From: Oceaniovalibus sp. ACAM 378
GTDB taxonomy: Bacteria > Pseudomonadota > Alphaproteobacteria > Rhodobacterales > Rhodobacteraceae
Direction: 5' to 3'
Length of the DNA stretch: 64,000 nt
Assembly (NCBI RefSeq): GCF_008085915.1
Contig: NZ_VSJK01000005.1
Location: forward strand, 62,001 to 126,000
A model generated the notes under the pieces. It was not told where the DNA came from, searched no databases, and worked only from the letters and a program-made list of their open reading frames with translations. A program made the translations under genes and the position numbers. Below, one piece after another: positions 26,680-34,915 of this stretch (the stretch's first letter is position 1; every line of letters starts with the position of its first letter).

Positions 26680-28854
26680 CTAGGCCGTCAAACCGGCAAG
26701 CGGCGCTGTAAGGTTAAAAGACAAACCGCTAGGATCATAGGATAGTTCCGCGTTGCCGTCGAAATATCCGGCAAGCGCATTTTCCACCATGCGGCTTCCG
26801 AACCCCCGGCGTACCGGGGGCTGCACCGGCGGTCCATGGCGTTCGGTCCATGAAAAGCTGAACACGTCGTCGCCGTCGATCCGTTCGACCGACCAGATGA
26901 TTGCGACCTTTCCGCCCTCGACCGACAAAGCGCCGTATTTGACGGCGTTCGTCGCAAGCTCGTGCAGGGCCATCGTCAGGGCCAGCGCCTGCTTCGAACC
27001 GATCGCGATATCAGGCCCGGCAAGCGAAAACCGGCCCTCGCCCGAGCGGTGCGGAGTCAGCGTCGTCTCGACAACCTCAATGATACGGGTTTCGGCCCAT
27101 GTGGAATTAATCAACTGGTCATGCGCCTTGGCCATCATGCCAATCCGTGACTGGATCGACGCGCTCGCGTCCTTCAGATTGTCGGCCTGTCGCAAGGTCT
27201 GCGACACCATAGCATGCACCATGGCAAGCGTGTTTTTCACCCGGTGGTTCATCTCGGCGAGCATCAGTTGACGCTGTTCTTCCGCGACCTTGAGATCATG
27301 GATGTCGGTGCAGGTGCCCAGCCAGCGAACGATCTCCCCGTCGCGGTTGCGCACGGCCTGCGCCCTGCCAAGAGCCCACCGAAATTGTCCGGAGTGATGG
27401 CGCAGCCGGTATTCGACCTCGTATGGGTCGCCGGTTTTCAAGGAATGAAGCCAACGCTGCCTTGCCCCACGTTGATCGTCCAAGTGAAAGATATCGCTCC
27501 AGCCCTCGCCGTCGGTCGATCCTTCCGGCACGCCGGTAAACTCGTACCAGCGCGCATTATAGAAATCGTGATGGCCGTCCGGGCGGGTGGCCCAGACGAT
27601 CTGTGGCATCGCCTCGGTGATCGTGCGGAACTCTGCCTCGCTCTTGCGAAGCGATTCCCGGGTCAGTTTTTCTGCGGTCACGTCACGAAAAACGACCGCA
27701 AACCGCCCATACGGCAAAACCGGGGTCGCAAACACGTCGAACCACCTGCCCATGGCCTCGGATTGATCTTCAAAGCGCACTGTCTTGCCGTCAAACGCCA
27801 CACGCCCGTATATTTTCGCCCACTTGTCTTCAAGGTTGGGCACAAGATCGAGCATCCTGCGACCGGTGGCATTCTTCAGCCCTGTCATCTGCTCGAACTG
27901 CGGATTCACCTCGATATAGCGATAGTCCACCGGCTCTCCGGCGGCGTCGCGGATCATTTCTGCAACGCAGTAGCCCTGATCGAGAGAGGTAAGGACGGTT
28001 CTCAGCCTTGTCTCGCTTTCGCGCAGGGCGTGTTTGTCCCGGTGCTGTTTCGAAATATCGACCACGATACCCGTGAAACGGTTGGGTTTTCCTTGCGCGT
28101 CACGCAGGCAGGCGCCCCGGGCCAGCAGATGACGATCGGCGCCACCTTTGCCATTTACCCGGTATTCTTCTTCATAGTCTTCGCCTGTATCGATGGCGCG
28201 TTGCACTGCCGCCGCAACCCGCGTCCTGTCGTCCTCGTGAATGGCGTTAAGGAAATCCTTTAGTGGCAAATCATTATGCGATTGGGCGGGATTTAGTCCA
28301 AAAGCACTTAAAAAGCGCGCATCGACCTTCATGGCATCCCGGTCGACATCCCAGTCGAAAATCCCAACCCCCTCGCCAACCTCCAACGCGAAGGACAGGT
28401 GACGCTCACTTGCCTCGGCACGAAGCCGCGCTTCAACCTGTTCGGTGACATCGAAGGCAAAGCTCATCACACCCGCGATGGCACCCCCCGCGTCACGCCA
28501 TGGCTGAAGGGTCTGACGATAAAAACTCCGCGTTGGCTGGGTACGTCCAACTTTCAGCGTGACCTCAAACTCGGGAATCTCAAGTGTCGTGCCAAGTTCG
28601 AACACATGGTCCAGTCTTTCGGACAGGCCCTGATCTTCATGCGCGGGACATGCATCCCGCAATTTGCGCCCAATGAGATCTCTGTTGCCGAAGGCCCTGT
28701 TGTGGGCGGGGTTGGTATAGATGCAGAGGTGATCGGGCCCGCGGTATACGGCGATAAGCGCCGGTGCCGCATCAAAAATTTCCTCAAAAGGGAGGTGCTC
28801 AGTCTTGGGGGGCACGTCGCCGACTATAGGGTTGCCAACCTTGGTAACCGGCAT
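26680..28854 (-). CDS. PAS-domain HWE-family sensor histidine kinase
   Basis: A 724-residue cytosolic kinase without membrane helices. At least three PAS units can be seen (EEIFDAAPALIAVYRGP; the unit ending RFTGIVVDISKQHR; TITEAMPQIVWATRPDGHHDFYN with its PAC tail RWLGTCTDIHDL). The dimerisation segment has the phospho-acceptor histidine in AEMNHRVKNTLAMVHAMV, the ATP domain has ALHELATNAVKYGALS, and FSWTERHGP supplies the W-x-E signature of the HWE family. The signal is unknown. The adjacent single-domain regulator is a likely partner. Confidence 0.9.
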   Translation of the reverse strand: MPVTKVGNPIVGDVPPKTEHLPFEEIFDAAPALIAVYRGPDHLCIYTNPAHNRAFGNRDLIGRKLRDACPAHEDQGLSERLDHVFELGTTLEIPEFEVTLKVGRTQPTRSFYRQTLQPWRDAGGAIAGVMSFAFDVTEQVEARLRAEASERHLSFALEVGEGVGIFDWDVDRDAMKVDARFLSAFGLNPAQSHNDLPLKDFLNAIHEDDRTRVAAAVQRAIDTGEDYEEEYRVNGKGGADRHLLARGACLRDAQGKPNRFTGIVVDISKQHRDKHALRESETRLRTVLTSLDQGYCVAEMIRDAAGEPVDYRYIEVNPQFEQMTGLKNATGRRMLDLVPNLEDKWAKIYGRVAFDGKTVRFEDQSEAMGRWFDVFATPVLPYGRFAVVFRDVTAEKLTRESLRKSEAEFRTITEAMPQIVWATRPDGHHDFYNARWYEFTGVPEGSTDGEGWSDIFHLDDQRGARQRWLHSLKTGDPYEVEYRLRHHSGQFRWALGRAQAVRNRDGEIVRWLGTCTDIHDLKVAEEQRQLMLAEMNHRVKNTLAMVHAMVSQTLRQADNLKDASASIQSRIGMMAKAHDQLINSTWAETRIIEVVETTLTPHRSGEGRFSLAGPDIAIGSKQALALTMALHELATNAVKYGALSVEGGKVAIIWSVERIDGDDVFSFSWTERHGPPVQPPVRRGFGSRMVENALAGYFDGNAELSYDPSGLSFNLTAPLAGLTA

Positions 28855-29138
28855 CGGCTAGCACCTCTACAAAATTTGGACGATTTACATCTTCAGGCAA
28901 CCCGGAACCTCGCGCCTGTGCAGTGGACGGGTTCTGACGACATTTGTCCACTGTTAACATGTCGATCTTCGCGCAGCATTGGCATAGATCGCCAGATAGA
29001 ACCCGTCGTGATTCAAGCCATCTGCCCCCTGCCCCGGCGCGTCACGTAAGGCATTGATATTCTCAGAACATCTTGACGCACATACGGGATGATTTGTTCA
29101 ATCAGGACCCCCGGATAGCAAGAAGCCCTCTTCCGGGT

Positions 29139-30266
29139 TCAGATCATCGGCTCAGAGCGGCGTTTCTTGGTGGTGCGATGACGCAGAAGAAAGCGAACCA
29201 TTTCTCGCGAGGCATCGGGGCCGTTCGCGTCGGTGAAACTTCCGGCCGCATTCCCGCCTGACCAGGCGTGGCCAAGGCCGTGAACAACCCAATGTTCGGC
29301 ATAAGAACGCCCCTTGCCGACGCGATAGATCTTGCGGGTAAACTGTCGGCCGTCAGAGGTTCGCCCGGTTTTCTCCGTCTGCTCAAGACTATCAAAAGGT
29401 TCCAGCGCCCGCATGGCGACAAACCGGCCGTTGCGTGGATTTACCACTTTGTCAGCCTCGCCATGGAAGATGATCGTCGGCATCCGGGCATCGTGACGCT
29501 GGCCAGGATCACCGCCCTGCATAGCGCGCGCAGCCGAGGCTGCATCATGGGCAGAGCCGACCGCCAGACCAGAGTGGACGCCAACCGCAGCAAATATATC
29601 CGGATACCCCGTGGCCAGGATCAACGCGGCCGAGCCACCGGCAGACAATCCCGCCGCATAAACCTTGGCTGGATCGATGTTCTGTTCGGCGATGACATGG
29701 CGCGTCAGGCTGGCGATCAGCGCCGGCTCTCCTGCACCGCGCACCTGATCTGCGCGTTTGAACCAGTTCCAGCACCGATTGAGCTGCACCTTGCGCGCCT
29801 GCGCCGGATAAAGCACCAAAAATCCGAACTCCTCGGCCAGTGTGTTCATCCCGGTGCCATGGGCGAAATCCTCGGGGGTTTGTCCACACCCGTGCAGCAT
29901 CACGATCAATGGCAGCGGATCGGTCGCCGTCTTGGCAACCGCCGGCACATAGAGCTTGTAGGAGCGCGTGCCAAACTCGCTTGCATGCGATCCGTTGGCA
30001 AACAAAGCGCCCCGCGGAATGGTTGATTTCGCACGCGATGTGGCCGGGATCCTTGGCTTGGCGGCGGTTCTGACCGTTCCCTTAGCTGTCACCTTACGGG
30101 CCTTTGCCGGGGCCTTTGTGACGGGTTTCACAGCTTTGACGGACTTGCGCCTTGCCGGTTTGGCAGGCGAGATCATGGCCCCCCAAACATCGGTGATTGC
30201 CGAAAGCGTGGAGCGCCTGATCTGTCGTGTCGACCTTGCGCGCAGGCGCTTGAACGGATCGTGCAT
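29139..30266 (-). CDS. PHB-depolymerase-type esterase
   Basis: A 375-residue alpha/beta-hydrolase of the poly(3-hydroxybutyrate) depolymerase / LpqC-like esterase family. Motifs: LPLIVMLHGCGQTPEDFA (oxyanion), nucleophile elbow GLSAGGSAAL, HGEADKVVNPRN (acid region) and the late histidine in HGLGHAWSGG. Residues about 35-85 are a Lys/Ala/Pro-rich basic stretch that could bind polymer or nucleic acid. No signal peptide is evident, which argues for intracellular polymer turnover. Confidence 0.85.
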   Translation of the reverse strand: MHDPFKRLRARSTRQIRRSTLSAITDVWGAMISPAKPARRKSVKAVKPVTKAPAKARKVTAKGTVRTAAKPRIPATSRAKSTIPRGALFANGSHASEFGTRSYKLYVPAVAKTATDPLPLIVMLHGCGQTPEDFAHGTGMNTLAEEFGFLVLYPAQARKVQLNRCWNWFKRADQVRGAGEPALIASLTRHVIAEQNIDPAKVYAAGLSAGGSAALILATGYPDIFAAVGVHSGLAVGSAHDAASAARAMQGGDPGQRHDARMPTIIFHGEADKVVNPRNGRFVAMRALEPFDSLEQTEKTGRTSDGRQFTRKIYRVGKGRSYAEHWVVHGLGHAWSGGNAAGSFTDANGPDASREMVRFLLRHRTTKKRRSEPMI

Positions 30267-30466
30267 CTGACCTCAAATCTGGTGGGGAGCGTGGATATTA
30301 TCACCGCTCAAAGTGCGATCCATAAGGGGGGTAACGCAATTTTGCGTTGTGAGTCTGGCAATTAGCCGATCCATGGCGCGTCGACTTGGGGGCCAAGGAA
30401 GACGGATCCGCCCAAAACCCGCCAATCGACAATCAAGAAAAACGAGGGTCGCATGGGCGAGGCCAG

Positions 30467-30496
30467 CCGGGCCCGCACAATACCGCGCGGGCCCGG
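30467..30496. terminator. GC-rich hairpin downstream of the DUF892 gene
   Basis: Perfect 10-bp stem CCGGGCCCGC (30467-30476) and GCGGGCCCGG (30487-30496). It lies just past the stop of the minus-strand DUF892 gene. There is no T run, so termination is likely but not certain. Confidence 0.55.
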
Positions 30497-30515
30497 ACCG
30501 GAGCGTGCCGATGGC

Positions 30516-30992
30516 CTATTTCTTCTTGTTCACCGTCTCGACCGCCAGACTTGTCAGTTTGGCATTTGCACCCTTTTCCATGTCCAGGATCTGGGTCAAC
30601 AGGTCATGGGCTTCGTCATGTCCAAGCACTTTGGCCCATTCACGCAACGTGCCGTAACGTGCGATCTCATAGTGTTCGATGGCCTGTGAGGACGCGATCA
30701 GCGCGGCGTCAAGCGCGACACCGCTTGCTTCCTTGATGATGCCGTCAGTTTCCTTGATCAAACCTTCGATGGCGTCGCATTTTTCGCCTTCGGGCTTTTG
30801 GTCGATCGAGGCAAACACCTTTTCCAGCAGTTTGATCTGTTGCTTGGTTTCGTCAAGATGATGTTCAACGGTCTTTTTCAGGGCCGACGATCCAGCGGCC
30901 TTTGCGACATTCGGGAGGGCCTTGGTCAGTGCCTTCTCGGCGTAATAGACGTCTTTCAGCGTGTGGTGAAAAGCTTCTTCCAGGGTCTTCAT
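30516..30992 (-). CDS. DUF892 / YciE-like ferritin-fold protein
   Basis: A 158-residue all-helical protein with the DUF892 pattern: MKTLEEAFHHTLKDVYYAEKALTKAL, HHLDETKQQI, and EHYEIARYGTLREWAKVLG. The carboxylate/histidine residues suggest a di-iron four-helix bundle. Family members are linked to general stress. AGGAGAG precedes ATG 30992; the longer frame from 31046 is not supported. Confidence 0.87.
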   Translation of the reverse strand: MKTLEEAFHHTLKDVYYAEKALTKALPNVAKAAGSSALKKTVEHHLDETKQQIKLLEKVFASIDQKPEGEKCDAIEGLIKETDGIIKEASGVALDAALIASSQAIEHYEIARYGTLREWAKVLGHDEAHDLLTQILDMEKGANAKLTSLAVETVNKKK

Positions 30993-31489
30993 GGCAGCTC
31001 TCCTGAGCATTGAATAATGGTTAACTTCTTGTCCGGGCCGTATCACTGGCTGGTCAATCCTGTTGGGCCGGGAGAGGCACCCTCAGGACTTTGACAGCCC
31101 GCCAAACTAAAGAACCAATCGGGCGATATGGTTCCGCTTGGTGCGCCGCTCCGGCACGTTCGCCGCTTCCATGATCGTGTAACGCCGGATCGCTTTGGTT
31201 CGCACGCTGCCAATCCCCATCCGGGTTGGCAGCGATGCGGCATGAGCCTGAAAAGTCTTCTGAAGTTATGGCTGCAACCGGTGAAAGTGCCGGGCGTCCG
31301 GATGAGTGATACCCGTCCCGTCAAGCCCCACTCTGCCCTCGCGCAGTTCAACCCGCCGCAGCTGACCCCGATAGACGAGAGTGTTATCAACCGCCTATGT
31401 CACCCATTCGGCCAAGGTGGACCAACGAATGCGGTTAAGGCCAGCGGGCTTTCCGCTTGCATCGCGCGGGCACCAATCGCGAAAGGGTT
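30993..31489. other. Gene-poor stretch between DUF892 gene and SH3b gene
   Basis: About 500 bases with no convincing gene. It contains the DUF892 promoter. A hairpin GCTGCCAA/TTGGCAGC lies near 31208-31233. On the minus strand a stop-bounded fragment of about 42 residues (TLVYRGQLRRVELREGRVGL...) has protein-like composition but no start and may be a gene remnant. Confidence 0.4.
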
Positions 31490-31837
31490 TCACGGAATGT
31501 GGTCGCCCAGCCAATTACCATGCGCCCAGCCAAGCCGATTGTTCGGCCCGAAACTGATCGCGTACCAGTTTCCTTGCCCCCCGAAAGTTTCGACGCGATC
31601 GCCGTTATAGACCTCGCCGATCTTGGAATAGTTGGACCCCGGACCGGATCTCACCGCAAGAAATCCATCGCCGTTCGGGTCAAGCCCCATCACCCGGGCC
31701 GCACCGAAACAGGCAGCCTGGGCATCGGGGGGGCAGTAGGTGCTGAACGGTACGTCCAACATCTGCGCCATAGCCGAGGTGGGGGAAACCAGTAACGCGA
31801 GTGCGCCGACAACGGCTGCACGGGAAACAAACCGCAT
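31490..31837 (-). CDS. Small secreted SH3b-domain protein
   Basis: A 115-residue protein: signal peptide ending SAMAQ, then a bacterial SH3 domain with LAVRSGPGSNYSKIGEVYNGDRVETFG and a closing GWAHGNWL. Two cysteines follow the signal (CPPDAQAAC) and could form a disulfide. Such proteins bind periplasmic or cell-wall ligands. The start at 31837 gives the signal peptide at the N-terminus; the longer frame to 31930 does not. Confidence 0.8.
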   Translation of the reverse strand: MRFVSRAAVVGALALLVSPTSAMAQMLDVPFSTYCPPDAQAACFGAARVMGLDPNGDGFLAVRSGPGSNYSKIGEVYNGDRVETFGGQGNWYAISFGPNNRLGWAHGNWLGDHIP

Positions 31838-32182
31838 TGCAAATTCCTTTCGATAAAAAAGGTCACTTGATCTGCAGACGGTAACATGAGTCGGGCGCGA
31901 TGCTCTTATCAAGGGCCAGGAACAACTCATTTTTCTCGGACGACAGCCGGGAGGCGCGAACTGTCAGCGTTCCTCTCGGGTGACGGGATCAAGCGCAATG
32001 ACCGCATTTTTCGGGGTACACTGAGACATCGTGTCGTCACCAATCAGCGGGGTGGATTACAACCCGGGGCCGGGCAGATCCACATGGACTTCTCCGGCGT
32101 GATATTGCCATGCGACCTGCAGACTGGCCACGTTTTCCGGCGTCATCTGTGCCAAATGCCGTTGCTCCGCACCTGTCCGCCC
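31838..32182. other. Intergenic region, nothing recognised
   Basis: About 345 bases. Open frames on both strands here have no recognisable domain or ribosome site. It includes the promoter of the minus-strand SH3b gene. Confidence 0.45.
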
Positions 32183-32338
32183 CTAGGACGACCCTTCACC
32201 GTCTTCGACCTCGGTGGATGCCACGGGCTGTGGTGCCATACGGTCATCGGAAAAGCGCCTGACGGTGTCATAGGGTTCGCTCACCATGGACGTGATCACG
32301 GTGACAGTTGCGATAAACATGCTGGCGACAAGCGTCAT
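32183..32338 (-). CDS. Possible small membrane protein (51 residues)
   Basis: A short frame starting MTLVASMFIATVTVITSMVSEP: one hydrophobic helix followed by an acidic, flexible tail ending EVEDGEGSS. GAGG lies just before the ATG, closer than usual. No family is recognised. It may be a real small inner-membrane protein or chance. Confidence 0.3.
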   Translation of the reverse strand: MTLVASMFIATVTVITSMVSEPYDTVRRFSDDRMAPQPVASTEVEDGEGSS

Positions 32339-32493
32339 GCCCTCGATCCCATAGCCGCGAAACCCGGATGTCCCGCCTGACCCGTTCAAGCGCACCCTGC
32401 CTTCCGGCCAGCGGAAGGGCGGTCGGGCCGCTCATGGCGCAAGCAAGCGCGATCCGACCCCCGTGTTCGTATAAGATTATCGCTGGGCGAGGT

Positions 32494-33471
32494 TCAGGGG
32501 TGGTTGGCGCTTCTGGATTTCGCCAGCACGCAAAGCAGTTCGAACATGATCGAAACCCCGACCCAGGCCGTGCCCCCGGACGGATCGAAGGGCGGAGAAA
32601 CCTCGACCAGATCGGCACCGATCAGATTGAGCCCGTCCAGAGCGCGCACAAGCTGTTGCGCCTCAAATGTGGTGAAGCCGCCAATTTCCGGGGTGCCAGT
32701 ACCTGGAGCGAAAGCGGGATCGATGCAGTCGATGTCGAAACTCACATATGTCGGTTGATCGCCGACAATCGAACGCGCCTCGTCCATCACCGAGGCTATG
32801 CCGCGGTCATAGAACTCCTCGATTTCGATGATCCGCACGCCCTGATCCAGCGCCCAGTCAAAATCGGTGACGTCATATTTCACGCCCCGAATGCCAATCT
32901 GGATCGTGCGCGCAGGGTCGAGAAAACCGCCTTCGATCGCGCGCCGGAACGGTGTACCATGGGTAAACCGGCTGTCGCCGAAATAGGTGTCGTTCATGTC
33001 CGTATGGGCGTCGAAATGGATCATCCCAACCGGCCGTTTCGCTCCGACCGCCCGCAGAATGGGAAACGAGATCAGATGATCGCCCCCTGCCGTCATCGGC
33101 ATGATGTTTTTCGAGACCAGACCGGCATAAAATTCAGTGATCAGATCCAGCGATTCCATCAGATCGATGGGGTTCACCGGTGAATCGCCGAGGTCAGCAC
33201 AGTTCATCAATTCGAAAGGATTCACACCGCTGCGCGGGTGGGTCGTGCGGATCATCGTCGACAGATCGCGCAACTGGCGCGGTCCATGACGCGGTCCCGG
33301 CCGGTTTGATGTTCCGCCGTCAAACGGCACGCCGACAATGGCAATATCGGTATCGTCAATCATACGGTCACCCGGTGCGAGATAGGGCAGCCGCATGAAC
33401 GTCGGCATTCCTGCAAAGCGCGGGGTCGTCATGCCGGAAATAGGCTGAAAGCGGGTATCTTTGGGAGCCAT
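32494..33471 (-). CDS. Agmatinase / guanidino-acid ureohydrolase
   Basis: A 325-residue arginase-fold enzyme with all manganese motifs: GGDHLISFP, HFDAHTDMNDTY and SFDIDCIDPAFAPGTGTPEIGG. It would release urea from agmatine or a related guanidino compound such as guanidinobutyrate; the substrate cannot be fixed by motif. It diverges from a LysR gene that may control it. Start 33471 (MAPKDTRF) is chosen by family length; ATG 33522 is an alternative and neither has a clear ribosome site. Confidence 0.85.
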   Translation of the reverse strand: MAPKDTRFQPISGMTTPRFAGMPTFMRLPYLAPGDRMIDDTDIAIVGVPFDGGTSNRPGPRHGPRQLRDLSTMIRTTHPRSGVNPFELMNCADLGDSPVNPIDLMESLDLITEFYAGLVSKNIMPMTAGGDHLISFPILRAVGAKRPVGMIHFDAHTDMNDTYFGDSRFTHGTPFRRAIEGGFLDPARTIQIGIRGVKYDVTDFDWALDQGVRIIEIEEFYDRGIASVMDEARSIVGDQPTYVSFDIDCIDPAFAPGTGTPEIGGFTTFEAQQLVRALDGLNLIGADLVEVSPPFDPSGGTAWVGVSIMFELLCVLAKSRSANHP

Positions 33472-33477
33472 GTGCGG

Positions 33478-33513
33478 TTCTCGATATGGTTTGATTTCAA
33501 GGCGTTTCGAGAA
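33478..33513. promoter_or_regulatory. Inverted repeat in the ureohydrolase-LysR divergent region
   Basis: Seven-base arms TTCTCGA (33478-33484) and TCGAGAA (33507-33513) with a 22-base spacer, just upstream of the ureohydrolase start and facing the divergent LysR gene. A LysR-type site is plausible but the arms are short. Confidence 0.35.
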
Positions 33514-33582
33514 GTCTTGCATTGAAGCGTTAGACCTATAAACTCGGGAACATCGTACTTCAGTTCTGGATAATCGGACGTA

Positions 33583-34503
33583 ATGGCCAGCCCCCTTCCC
33601 CGTCTCTCTGATATTGATATCAAGTTGCTCAGAATTTTCTGTTCGATCGTCGAATGCGGTGGCTTCACCCAAGCGCAGATCGAGCTGAACCTCGCGCGAT
33701 CAACAGTCAGCACGCATATGTCGAACCTCGAAACCCGTTTGGGATTCCGGTTGTGTCGACGCGGGCGCGGTGGTTTCTCGCTGACCTCGCGCGGGCGGGT
33801 GGTTTATGAGGCATCCCGCGGGCTGCTGGCATCCGTCGAAGGCTATCACGCCCGGATCACCCAGTTGCGCGAGCAGATCGTCGGCGAAATCACGGTGGGC
33901 GTTCTGGATAATATCATCACCAACCACCTGTGCCGTTTGCCGCATGCGGTTGAACGCAGCTATGACACGTCGCAGGATCTGCGGATCATTCTGCGGGTTG
34001 CGCCACCTGATCAGGTGCAGGAATTGTTGATCCGGGGCCAGTTGCAAATGGCGATCATTCCCGGATCACTGACGCTCAAACACGTCTCGCAGACGCCGCT
34101 GTTCAGCGAAACGCAGCGCCTGTATTGCGGGCGACGTCACCCCCTGTTTGAAACCAGTGATGATGCGATCACACCTGAATTGATCGCCAGCCAGGATTTC
34201 GTCAGGCGTGGCTATGTCTCGACATTGACGCCTTACTCGGCAATCTTTCAGCGCCCGGCGATTGCCGTTTCGCACCAGATGGAGGGGCTGGCGCATTTCG
34301 TTTTGAGCGGCAAATGCCTGGGGTTCCTGCCTGAGGATTTTGCGCGTTATTGGGTGGAGCGCGGCGAAATGCGGGTTCTGATGGAAGAACAGCACCGCTT
34401 TGAGGTGCCGATCTGTATCGCACGTGACGAAACCGCCGAACATTCCCTTGCCGCAAGGCATGTCTATGACTTGATCATAGAGGCCCATCAAAGCGACGAT
34501 TAA
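33583..34503 (+). CDS. LysR-family transcriptional regulator
   Basis: A 306-residue LysR protein: N-terminal helix-turn-helix (LLRIFCSIVECGGFTQAQIELNLARSTVSTHMSNLETRLGFRLCRRGRGG) and a periplasmic-binding-like effector domain. It diverges from the ureohydrolase gene with about 110 bases between them, the usual arrangement for a regulator and its target. Its stop overlaps the convergent usp gene. Confidence 0.88.
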   Translation: MASPLPRLSDIDIKLLRIFCSIVECGGFTQAQIELNLARSTVSTHMSNLETRLGFRLCRRGRGGFSLTSRGRVVYEASRGLLASVEGYHARITQLREQIVGEITVGVLDNIITNHLCRLPHAVERSYDTSQDLRIILRVAPPDQVQELLIRGQLQMAIIPGSLTLKHVSQTPLFSETQRLYCGRRHPLFETSDDAITPELIASQDFVRRGYVSTLTPYSAIFQRPAIAVSHQMEGLAHFVLSGKCLGFLPEDFARYWVERGEMRVLMEEQHRFEVPICIARDETAEHSLAARHVYDLIIEAHQSDD

Positions 34504-34904
34504 CGCACCACATGAACCGCGCAATTTGCATGACGCACGACGCGGGCCGCCGTCGAGCCAAGCAAAAGATGCTGCAAGCCGGGTTTGTGCGATGAGATCA
34601 CGATGCAATCCGCGCCGATATTTTCAGCGAGTTCGGTGATCGCCCAACCTGCGTGGCCGGAAAGCACAACGGCCCGCGCATTGTCCATGTTCGCGATACG
34701 CTCTTCCAGAACAGCCTTGGCACGGTCCTCGGTCTCTTGGGTCTGCTGCGCGCTGATATAATGGCGCACAGCGCGGGGGATCGGCTCAAGCGCATGAAAG
34801 GCGATGATTTCACCACCTGCGCTGCGCAGCCCCCTTGCAATATCCATCCCTTTGTTGCCGACGCCATGATCCAGCGCCATGGGAACGATGATCTTCTTGT
34901 ACAT
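34500..34904 (-). CDS. Universal stress protein of the second TRAP operon
   Basis: A 134-residue UspA-family protein: IIVPMALDHGVGNKGMDIA at the start and VISSHKPGLQHLLLGSTAARVVRHANCAVHVV at the end, the latter carrying the G-9x-GS/T nucleotide pattern. It follows the TRAP permease gene by 11 bases. This repeats the TRAP-plus-USP pairing of the ectoine operon, suggesting ATP-linked control of the transporter. Confidence 0.87.
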   Translation of the reverse strand: MYKKIIVPMALDHGVGNKGMDIARGLRSAGGEIIAFHALEPIPRAVRHYISAQQTQETEDRAKAVLEERIANMDNARAVVLSGHAGWAITELAENIGADCIVISSHKPGLQHLLLGSTAARVVRHANCAVHVVR

Positions 34905-34915
34905 GTCCGGCCCCT

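Noticed and set aside
31043-31390. Minus-strand frame of 115 residues in the gene-poor stretch
   Set aside because: No ribosome site or domain; composition is irregular with many Cys, Arg and Trp. Treated as non-coding or a remnant.
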